Shown: positions 32,309 through 37,985 of the stretch, piece after piece
How positions within the stretch are numbered: the stretch's first letter is position 1
Layout: each line of letters starts with the position of its first letter
Virus record (IMG/VR): IMGVR_UViG_3300022074_000134
Coordinates: 1-38,166 of that record
Source of the DNA: a virus
DNA length: 38,166 nucleotides
Strand: one strand, 5' to 3'
Made by a program: the position numbers and the translations under genes
Notes under the pieces: generated by a model
The model's input: the letters and a program-made list of their open reading frames with translations, nothing else
Told to the model about the DNA's origin: nothing
Database searches by the model: none

Positions 32309-33145
32309 CTAGCCAGCTGCCGCCATTCGTTTTGCAATGTCGCCAATAGTTTCCGGCTTAATGTGGATATATTTAGACGTAGTTTTGTGATTTCTGTGAC
32401 CAAGCCACTGACCAATGACATCGCTGTTGAGACGCATGTCGTTAGCCATAGAGCTGGCTGCGGTATGTCGGAATACGTGAAATACAAAGTCTTTATCACC
32501 AGGCGCTACACGCGCTCTTAGGACGTTCCAAAGTAGATAGAACTCTTTTGCGTTGTAAGGGAAACCAGCAGCTAGGCTGCGAGCTGCATCAATCGCTTCC
32601 TGTTTGTACAAAGCTACCTGCCGCTGGTCGCCGTTCTTTGTCTCAAACAGAGTGATCCACCAGAGACCATCGTCACCCTCTTCGACACACGTTTTCCCAG
32701 GGTGCCGCAAGTTGCTGATCTCTGAGTGACGCATGCCAGTGTAACGAGCCAGATCACACATCTCCTTAAACCACATTGGTACGCGAGGGTTATCACAAAA
32801 GAGACGAATCGCATCCAGCTCCTGGTCACTGAAGAACCTGATACGGTGGTCTTCTGAGGGCGTTTTAACGCTGATTACACGTGCAGCCATACCTGACGCC
32901 CTGGCAAAGCTCAACACCGCCTGTACGGCCGCCACGTAGCGATTAATGGTAGCTTTAGATAAGCCGTCTGCCTCTAATGCATCCATCATGCGGTACAGGT
33001 GGCTGCCATCGATCTCAGCCATCTCAATGTTGCCCACGACACCCACAAAACGCTGGATGCGGTGGGTGCTTTCGTTCCGGTGCTTTTCTTTAGACCAGAT
33101 CCGGGTGTTGTACTTAAACGTGAAGTTCTCAATACGTGTATCCAT
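32309..33145 (-). CDS. int: Tyrosine-type site-specific integrase
   Basis: A 278-residue recombinase. The core-binding domain spans about 15-85 (HLYRMMDALEADGLSKATIN). The catalytic domain shows the full set: Arg139 (TGMRHSE), Lys170 (FETKNG), His223-x-x-Arg226 (HVFRHTAASS), His250 (WLGHRNHKTTS) and the nucleophile Tyr259 (KYIHIKP). It would recombine the attP at 34144-34198 with a host tRNA-Arg gene. The N-terminal arm-binding domain is short, so arm-site use may be limited. No excisionase gene is recognised nearby. Confidence 0.95.
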   Translation of the reverse strand: MDTRIENFTFKYNTRIWSKEKHRNESTHRIQRFVGVVGNIEMAEIDGSHLYRMMDALEADGLSKATINRYVAAVQAVLSFARASGMAARVISVKTPSEDHRIRFFSDQELDAIRLFCDNPRVPMWFKEMCDLARYTGMRHSEISNLRHPGKTCVEEGDDGLWWITLFETKNGDQRQVALYKQEAIDAARSLAAGFPYNAKEFYLLWNVLRARVAPGDKDFVFHVFRHTAASSMANDMRLNSDVIGQWLGHRNHKTTSKYIHIKPETIGDIAKRMAAAG

Positions 33146-33162
33146 GACTGTGCTCTCCGATA

Positions 33163-33345
33163 TTAAAACAGTGGGATCATTGTGTGGCCGTCAGCGCGCG
33201 CCTGGTACATCACCGACAGGTTAGTCTCAATGTTGTCGCAAGGCTCGCCGCGACCGGCGGCGTCAAACAGCTCATCCTCAAGCCGTTTGATCTCAGCGTT
33301 TAAATTGACCATGTGTGTGAATGGGTCGATGGGATCTATGTACAT
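33163..33345 (-). CDS. Small coiled-coil protein upstream of integrase
   Basis: A 60-residue protein: MYIDPIDPFTHMVNLNAEIK, a helical heptad stretch EIKRLEDELFDAAGRG, then NLSVMYQARADG. The start overlaps the end of the acetyltransferase gene by ten bases, and integrase begins 18 bases after its stop. The size and position would suit a recombination-directionality factor or a small regulator, but no such family is recognised. Confidence 0.55.
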   Translation of the reverse strand: MYIDPIDPFTHMVNLNAEIKRLEDELFDAAGRGEPCDNIETNLSVMYQARADGHTMIPLF

Positions 33346-33884
33346 GTCGGCTCCCCCACAAAATCTGAAATCACCTGCAATCGTTCCTTTTGCTTTTCGC
33401 GCCCATAATCAGTCAGTTCTGCGTTGTCACATACCCAACGCAGCAAGCCTTCGACAGTCCCATCTGTGAACCTTTTGACATTGTAATCATCAAGTCTGAA
33501 ACCACAGGCTCTTAGTGAAACGCCGGACTCATGGGGCTGTGTGTATGTGACGACCTGTCGATAGCCCATGGCAAAACAAGCGGCCTTGGCCTTGCTGATC
33601 AAGAAACTCGCCATGTTGTCTGGGGCTGTCTCACTGAGGCAGACGCGCCGGATCTCAATTCTATAACGATCTTTTGACCAAGCGGATGAACAGCGGTCAA
33701 CTGTCGCGATGCCTTGAATGCCAAGTGGGTATCCACTTTGACCAGAATCGTTCCAGATGAGAAACTTGCTATATGCCCCGATTGAGAACATATGGCGTTT
33801 CAATGGCTTTGAATGCCGATGCCAACGCTGGACAAAGGCTTGCGCCTCGCCCAGCTTCAGGTTTATGTGGTGCAGGTTTGCCAT
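33336..33884 (-). CDS. XF1762-like acetyltransferase-fold protein
   Basis: 182 residues from MANLHHINLKLGEAQAFV (ATG 33884, GAGGG upstream). QRWHRHSKPLKRHMFSIG, RYRIEIRRVCLSE, SKAKAACFAMGYRQVVTYTQ and SGVSLRACGFRL follow the pattern of the XF1762 family, a GNAT-related group common in phages and prophages. The substrate is unknown; modification of a host protein is possible. It is an early gene, transcribed ahead of integrase. Confidence 0.7.
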   Translation of the reverse strand: MANLHHINLKLGEAQAFVQRWHRHSKPLKRHMFSIGAYSKFLIWNDSGQSGYPLGIQGIATVDRCSSAWSKDRYRIEIRRVCLSETAPDNMASFLISKAKAACFAMGYRQVVTYTQPHESGVSLRACGFRLDDYNVKRFTDGTVEGLLRWVCDNAELTDYGREKQKERLQVISDFVGEPTCT

Positions 33885-34102
33885 TACAGAGCCCTCTTCG
33901 GAATTTGATCCCACTCTGTGCGGCGTACCTTAAATGGTATGACCTGGCCGTGGGCTTTGCGGATGCGAACCCACTTATAACCAACGACAGCCCACACCAT
34001 GTGACTGCCGCACATTGGGTACCGATTGTTGTAAAGATCTACTGAGAAAGGCTTGGCTGACTGCCAGCTGACCTGTGAAGGTTTTGACTTATATATGCTC
34101 AC
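33884..34102 (-). CDS. Small basic early protein (GTG start)
   Basis: 72 residues read from a GTG at 34102 (VSIYKSKPSQVSWQSAKPF), with AGGAG seven bases upstream. The open frame extends further to 34249, but that part translates attP and the promoter repeat and is rejected. The protein is basic (KVRRTEWDQIPKRAL at the end) with a short hydrophobic strand (MVWAVVGYKWVRI). It is the first gene downstream of attP. Function unknown. Confidence 0.6.
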   Translation of the reverse strand: MSIYKSKPSQVSWQSAKPFSVDLYNNRYPMCGSHMVWAVVGYKWVRIRKAHGQVIPFKVRRTEWDQIPKRAL

Positions 34103-34143
34103 TTTTGCTCTCCTGTGACATGTTGTCGCAGAAGTCTCAAGAG

Positions 34144-34198
34144 TGGCGATTCCGGGAGGACTCGAACCCCCAACCTGCTGATTAGAAGTCAGCTGCTC
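34144..34198 (-). other. attP core: 3' part of a tRNA-Arg(UCU) gene
   Basis: On the minus strand the segment reads as a perfect tRNA 3' part: D-stem end GAGC (34198-34195), anticodon stem-loop GCTGA-CTTCTAA-TCAGC with anticodon TCT (34186-34184), variable AGGTT, T-arm GGGGG-TTCGAGT-CCTCC, acceptor strand CGGAATC, discriminator G and CCA (34146-34144). The 5' acceptor (needed GATTCCG) and D-stem are missing upstream, so it is not a tRNA gene. A tRNA 3' half beside an integrase gene is the standard form of a phage attachment site; crossing over there leaves the host tRNA intact. Confidence 0.88.
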
Positions 34199-34237
34199 GC
34201 CACAAGTGGACTTCCTACCGATTCTATACCACGCAAC

Positions 34238-34253
34238 ATGGGGGAACACAAGT
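34238..34253 (-). promoter_or_regulatory. Promoter-like repeat, copy 4 (early/integrase block)
   Basis: ACTTGTGTTCCCCCAT on the minus strand, identical to copies 1 and 2. It lies between the lysis-cassette terminator and attP. In the circular phage it faces the integrase operon; after integration at attP it would be separated from that operon. Confidence 0.62.
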
Positions 34254-34260
34254 CATTTCG

Positions 34261-34288
34261 AAAAAACACCGTCCACATTGGGACGATG
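34261..34288 (-). terminator. Intrinsic terminator after the lysis genes
   Basis: On the minus strand CATCGTCC (34288-34281), loop CAATGT, GGACGGTG (34274-34267), then six T (34266-34261): an 8-bp stem with one G-U pair followed by a U-run. It is the clearest Rho-independent terminator in the genome. It ends the late transcript 38 bases after the holin stop and just before the next promoter-like repeat. Confidence 0.85.
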
Positions 34289-34326
34289 TCTAGATACAAA
34301 TTGCATCTTTATTTATTTAATTTGCA

Positions 34327-34698
34327 TTACTTTCCGACTTTCTTAACGCGCTCATAGCTTCTCATGCCACCCAGGCCGAGCATGCCCATCAGTACCGGAA
34401 GCATGGTTGCTGTGTCAGCCTGGGGGATATGTACACCAAACCCAGCTGCTATGGGTGCGATTAGGAAGTTAACCAGGAAACCCAGGACACACACGTAGCC
34501 AGTAAGTGGACGCCAGGACGACTGAAACCAGTTACCCTTCGCGTCTGCCTTATTTATCTCGATTTGCTGCAGCGCGATCTCCTGGGCATGCTTTTCTGCC
34601 ATGGTGCTTATCTCAGCTGCCAGGCGCTGCTTTGTGTCTGCATCAGGTATCACTTTGTCCAGGATACTCGATACGGCTGGTATGAGGGCTGCGATCAT
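34327..34698 (-). CDS. Holin (three-TM/GTA-type)
   Basis: A 123-residue protein. A helical N-terminus with amphipathic character (MIAALIPAVSSILDKVIPDA) and a charged helix are followed by WFQSSWRPLTGYVCVLGFL, then transmembrane segments at about 74-95 (VCVLGFLVNFLIAPIAAGFG) and 103-118 (MLPVLMGMLGLGGMRSYE). The WRPLTGY motif before the first hydrophobic segment is typical of the 3TM holin family. It would form inner-membrane holes releasing the endolysin. It lies directly downstream of the endolysin gene. Confidence 0.8.
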   Translation of the reverse strand: MIAALIPAVSSILDKVIPDADTKQRLAAEISTMAEKHAQEIALQQIEINKADAKGNWFQSSWRPLTGYVCVLGFLVNFLIAPIAAGFGVHIPQADTATMLPVLMGMLGLGGMRSYERVKKVGK

Positions 34699-34701
34699 TG
34701 G

Positions 34702-35124
34702 CTACTCCATCGATGCTATTATGTCTGCGTTACGCTTAGCGCGGTTGGGTACTGAAGATGCATAACGGCTGTCCAGGAGCTCTTCCGCGGCTTCTTTGTA
34801 TGCGCCGGTCTTTAGTTTATGCAGTGTCTTAACAAAGCCCATTAGTCTATTGATACCCATGTTAAAACACAGGTCGATCAAGACTTCTTGGATCTTGTCT
34901 GGGGCATCTTCGAACCAGCTGAGGTTCTTCTCAAGCTCACCTACGCAGATATCGATGTCCTCATCCAGCATCTGCATGGCGGTGTCGTGTGTGATACCCC
35001 GGTCTTCAACATTACGCCCTACGCCTATCGTTAGCTTGCCAGCAGTACAATGATAGAGCTGTAACTTTAGACCCTCTTCCTGGATCAACCGTTTACGCAC
35101 ACGATCTAACTGGTTTTCATTCAT
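34702..35124 (-). CDS. Endolysin (GH24 lysozyme)
   Basis: 140 residues from MNENQLDRVRKRLIQEEG (ATG 35124, AAGGG upstream). The T4-lysozyme family triad is Glu17-(8)-Cys26-(5)-Thr32 (EEGLKLQLYHCTAGKLT), with Cys in place of Asp as in many GH24 endolysins. GVGRN and the helical C-terminus (LCFNMGINRLMGFVKTLHKL; RNAD) also match. It cleaves peptidoglycan glycan strands. There is no signal sequence, so it needs the adjacent holin to leave the cytoplasm. Confidence 0.92.
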   Translation of the reverse strand: MNENQLDRVRKRLIQEEGLKLQLYHCTAGKLTIGVGRNVEDRGITHDTAMQMLDEDIDICVGELEKNLSWFEDAPDKIQEVLIDLCFNMGINRLMGFVKTLHKLKTGAYKEAAEELLDSRYASSVPNRAKRNADIIASME

Positions 35125-35324
35125 GTTTCGATACCCTTCGGCATTACGCATTTAAACTTGGTGGGGTGTAGAGCCCCCTGCTCGGTTTTTATGATATCTT
35201 TACCCATCTCATAAGCTCGGGCTTCGCATTGCTCTTGCGTAAAAACACTGCCTCTTAAATCAGTGAACTGATGGCAAAACTCGGGCTGCGCTACATAACA
35301 GGCAAGCACAACTACTGTGATCAT
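35121..35324 (-). CDS. Small exported Cys-containing protein (lysis region)
   Basis: A 67-residue protein. A short hydrophobic start MITVVVLACYVAQ could be a signal or lipoprotein-like sequence. Cys9, Cys17, Cys33 and Cys59 suggest disulfides in the periplasm. The stop overlaps the endolysin start region by four bases. It could be a spanin-like or other periplasmic lysis partner, but no such family is recognised. Confidence 0.5.
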   Translation of the reverse strand: MITVVVLACYVAQPEFCHQFTDLRGSVFTQEQCEARAYEMGKDIIKTEQGALHPTKFKCVMPKGIET

Positions 35325-35326
35325 CT

Positions 35327-35788
35327 TTAAATACCTCGTGCGTTAAATATGAAAACAACGATGGCCAATACAATGCCAAGCACAGCTATAGCGGCGCCGC
35401 CGATCATGATGTTTTCTTTAAGGTGTTCGATAGCCAGCTGGCGGTCTTTCTCGGCAGCCTGGCGGGATTTACGCGCCTCAGCTTGAAAGCGTACCCAGTC
35501 TTGGTACAGCCCAGCCCGGCCATACAGCTGCATCGTCTCGCGCAGCTTGTCTTCTTGTTTCTTGATTTCTTCTAGCGCCATAAAGGTCTGCAGCATGTCT
35601 TCTTTGCCGCCTGGCGCAATCTTTGTCCAAATAGAGTGTTTCTTTTTGGTAGCCTTGGTGGCTAGGGCATCTTTGTTTATTACAAAGTCGGCCACAGCTT
35701 TACCTGCAGTCGTGAGCTCTTTGCCGTGTTGAAGTGTTTTGGTAATAACCGCCAGTGCCGCATTGCAAGCGGCCAGCTCTGCTAGCAT
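35327..35788 (-). CDS. Tail-anchored coiled-coil protein (lysis region)
   Basis: A 153-residue protein. A helical N-terminal half contains KATKKKHSIWTKIAPGGKED, then a coiled coil (ALEEIKKQEDKLRETMQL; AEARKSRQAAEKDRQLAIEH). A C-terminal transmembrane helix (AAIAVLGIVLAIVVFIFNAR) ends near the stop. I recognise similar proteins near marine podovirus tail/lysis genes but no function. A tail-anchored membrane protein in this place could belong to lysis or to superinfection control. Confidence 0.6.
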   Translation of the reverse strand: MLAELAACNAALAVITKTLQHGKELTTAGKAVADFVINKDALATKATKKKHSIWTKIAPGGKEDMLQTFMALEEIKKQEDKLRETMQLYGRAGLYQDWVRFQAEARKSRQAAEKDRQLAIEHLKENIMIGGAAIAVLGIVLAIVVFIFNARGI

Positions 35789-35825
35789 CCCAGGTTCCCC
35801 CTCTGGTATGCTCTCCCATCATATC

Positions 35826-36029
35826 TTACATCTTCATTAGTAAACTTGCCGCCAGACCCACGATGACCACAGTCGACCCCATGATCATTGCTTCCAGACG
35901 CCACAGACGCTTGTCTAAGCCAGACAGTTTATCTTCGACGGCCTGATAGCGAACAGCGCACTCCTTCTCGTGTGCTTCGAGGTCGAGTGAGACGCGCAGT
36001 TCCGGTGAAACTTCTAGTGTCTGCTTCAT
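35826..36029 (-). CDS. XhlA-like small membrane protein (possible second holin)
   Basis: A 67-residue protein: a coiled coil (YQAVEDKLSGLDKRLWRLEA) followed by one C-terminal transmembrane helix (MIMGSTVVIVGLAASLLMKM). The charged helix-plus-TM layout is that of haemolysin XhlA-type proteins that act with holins. The start overlaps the upstream fibre gene stop by four bases. Function inferred from layout. Confidence 0.6.
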   Translation of the reverse strand: MKQTLEVSPELRVSLDLEAHEKECAVRYQAVEDKLSGLDKRLWRLEAMIMGSTVVIVGLAASLLMKM

Positions 36030-36493
36030 CCGGCGATCTCCATGATTTCTATGTGACTGAAATTCACGTTTTCATGTAGTTCGTTGACTGCTATTGCATG
36101 TGGTCCAGAGGTGTTATAAGACCGAAATTGCACTTTGATGGTTTTTGATGCTGTGGAGGTATTTGTATAAAACCAACAGGGCGAAGTTGTTTGTCTCTCT
36201 GAGTTACTAAAAGAAGAATTTTGTACGTCTACGTCAAAGAACATATAGTGATTAGTTGGGTCGCCTAGCGACACGTCATCAACTACACATCTAAAAGAAC
36301 CTTCACCACTTATGTGAAACACTGCTGAAATTCTCAACACGCTATTGGAACTTTTTGGAGTATAGTTGATAGTTGCAGTGTCAGTAAAAGTTGCAATTCC
36401 CTGTAGGTCGTTTTTGGTTGTGTAATAAGATTTTGCATGTCCAATTACAGACCCAGTTGGAAGACTGCTTGATTGTAATCGTATTAATCCCAT
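36026..36493 (-). CDS. Small beta-rich fibre/receptor-binding protein 4
   Basis: A 155-residue beta-rich protein. MGLIRLQSSSLPTGSVIGHA opens it and HIEIMEIAG closes it, an ending shared with the 183-residue gene at 37434 (FISATEIAG), which suggests common descent. The middle (RISAVFHISGEGSFRCVVDD) alternates like a jelly-roll. It lies in a row of small fibre genes just before lysis. The coding sequence is visibly richer in A and T than the rest of the genome. A receptor-contact role is inferred. Confidence 0.6.
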   Translation of the reverse strand: MGLIRLQSSSLPTGSVIGHAKSYYTTKNDLQGIATFTDTATINYTPKSSNSVLRISAVFHISGEGSFRCVVDDVSLGDPTNHYMFFDVDVQNSSFSNSERQTTSPCWFYTNTSTASKTIKVQFRSYNTSGPHAIAVNELHENVNFSHIEIMEIAG

Positions 36494-36505
36494 GTCAGTC
36501 TCCCT

Positions 36506-37000
36506 TTATCCGACTAAGTAACCTTGAAAGAAACTATAAGGATGCCCACCATACCAATCCTGAGTATCACTTGAATTTACTTTTCCAACAGCCGTAACTT
36601 CTTGCCCGACATTTAATTGAACAACATAATTAGCAGTTACTGTAACCCCTGAGGTTTTTGTCCTACTAAAAACAACATTAGTGCCATCTACCCGAATGAA
36701 GGCATCATTAGCAGTGGAATCACCATAAAACTGAAAGTAAAAAGTGTATATACCATCAACAGGGACAACAAATTTATAATTAGTTGTATCATAACAATTA
36801 CCTACATTTAAAAATGTTGCGTCAAAAGGCATTATAGTTGCGCTAGTGCCGCCAAAAGACTGCCAAGCCGCAGTACCACTTTTATATGCATTAAACGCTG
36901 GTCTTGATGGTGTAGTCACACGACCACTTGTATCAATCGACAACGCTGTGTTGGAGTTGGTTGGGTCTTGCAGGGTACTAACTTTAAGAATACTGCTCAT
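36506..37000 (-). CDS. C1q-like fibre/receptor-binding protein 3
   Basis: A 164-residue protein. The N-terminus MSSILKVSTLQDPTNSNTAL with SGRVTTP is the short attachment segment shared by its neighbours. From about residue 33 the pattern RPAFNAYKSG, then FLNVGNCYDTTNYKFVVPVD-GIYTFYFQF and a final PYSFFQGYLVG matches the C1q/TNF-like trimeric jelly-roll common in fibre tips. The sequence is AT-rich compared with the head genes. It would form a trimeric receptor-binding knob. Confidence 0.7.
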   Translation of the reverse strand: MSSILKVSTLQDPTNSNTALSIDTSGRVTTPSRPAFNAYKSGTAAWQSFGGTSATIMPFDATFLNVGNCYDTTNYKFVVPVDGIYTFYFQFYGDSTANDAFIRVDGTNVVFSRTKTSGVTVTANYVVQLNVGQEVTAVGKVNSSDTQDWYGGHPYSFFQGYLVG

Positions 37001-37013
37001 TTCTAATTACCCC

Positions 37014-37427
37014 CTACGCTACAATGAATGTCATAAATAAAGACACCCAACTTGTGTCAGTTGCAGCACTATGCTTAATAACATTACCGTCTTGCGTGAT
37101 ATCAATTCTTGCAATACTGAGACCACCGTTGTTTGCCGCTATGATAATTTGCACTTTGGGTCGATAACCAGAAGGAAGCGTAAAGATAGTGGTGCCGTTT
37201 GCCGCGCTGTTAATGTTTATCAAACCTTGAATATTTACAATGTCACCGATTTTCCTGTACTGAGTATTTCCCCAAGGACTGCCAAAGTGTGTGAACGGTG
37301 AGTTCAATGTTGGCGTTGTCCAACCACTGTCATTCTCTGGCATCGTGACTGTGCCATCTGATGCAATAGTGATTGCCGTGGTGCTTGTTGTAGAATGACC
37401 GATCTGGTCTACGTTTAGCGTTGACAT
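37014..37427 (-). CDS. Small fibre/receptor-binding protein 2
   Basis: A 137-residue protein. The N-terminal segment MSTLNVDQIGHSTTSTTAIT with SDGTVTMP is shared in form with its neighbours. The rest is a beta domain: THFGSPWGNTQYRKIGDIVN, then IQGLINI and FTLPSGYRPKVQIII, a pattern seen in the C-terminal domains of fibre and baseplate proteins. The receptor is not predictable. Confidence 0.65.
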   Translation of the reverse strand: MSTLNVDQIGHSTTSTTAITIASDGTVTMPENDSGWTTPTLNSPFTHFGSPWGNTQYRKIGDIVNIQGLININSAANGTTIFTLPSGYRPKVQIIIAANNGGLSIARIDITQDGNVIKHSAATDTSWVSLFMTFIVA

Positions 37428-37433
37428 GACCCG

Positions 37434-37985
37434 TTACCCCGCGATTTCTGTTGCTGAGATGAATGAGATGCCACGCTCGTATGCGACACTATCTTGATCA
37501 CCGATTGTTTTATTGATCGCTATCGTGTCAGCATTACGCGCTTGGACACCGACCTTGTATGTGATTGTAGATGTTGTTGCTGGTGTATCGAAATAGTCAT
37601 AGCGAGCAATTTCTGGTGTAGAGTTATCATCTACTTGTTCGTAGGTTCTTGTTGCCATACTAACACCAACATTCCGAATACCTGCCGCCGCATGTCCAAG
37701 TTTGGTGCTATCTCTGTAGAAAAAGAATGTGTGGTTGAATGCGTTGGGAGAATCAATGCCGAACTCTAGGAAGATATGTGCCTGTAGATGGATGACACTC
37801 GATGCGCTTGCTGGCGTAATATTGACAGTTAAATCTGCCAACGCAGTGCTTGTATTTGTATCTACGGAGACTGTATTTGTGCCAGTGAATTGAGTGTACT
37901 GCACCTGTATAATCCCACCGCTAGGCATAATGATCTTGTTGCCAGCGGTCTTCGGGGCAAGTTCGTTGACAAGTAATTTAGACAA
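37434..37985 (-). CDS. Small fibre/receptor-binding protein 1
   Basis: A 183-residue protein. MSKLLVNELAPKTAGNKIIM with PSGGIIQVQYT is the shared N-terminal anchor. The body is beta-rich (SSVIHLQAHIFLEFGIDSPN; FFFYRDSTKLGHAAAGIRN). The end ISFISATEIAG resembles that of the protein at 36026. It starts inside the last codons of the junction-spanning gene and so is co-translated with it. Confidence 0.65.
   Translation of the reverse strand: MSKLLVNELAPKTAGNKIIMPSGGIIQVQYTQFTGTNTVSVDTNTSTALADLTVNITPASASSVIHLQAHIFLEFGIDSPNAFNHTFFFYRDSTKLGHAAAGIRNVGVSMATRTYEQVDDNSTPEIARYDYFDTPATTSTITYKVGVQARNADTIAINKTIGDQDSVAYERGISFISATEIAG

Noticed and set aside
34144-34235. A complete tRNA-Arg gene on the minus strand
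   Set aside because: The 3' part is perfect, but the bases where the 5' acceptor should be (GGTAGGA) cannot pair with CGGAATC and the D-stem 5' strand is missing. It is an attachment-site copy of a tRNA 3' part.
34103-34249. N-terminal extension of the basic early protein through attP
   Set aside because: It translates the promoter repeat and the tRNA-like attP. The GTG at 34102 has an AGGAG site and a sensible start.
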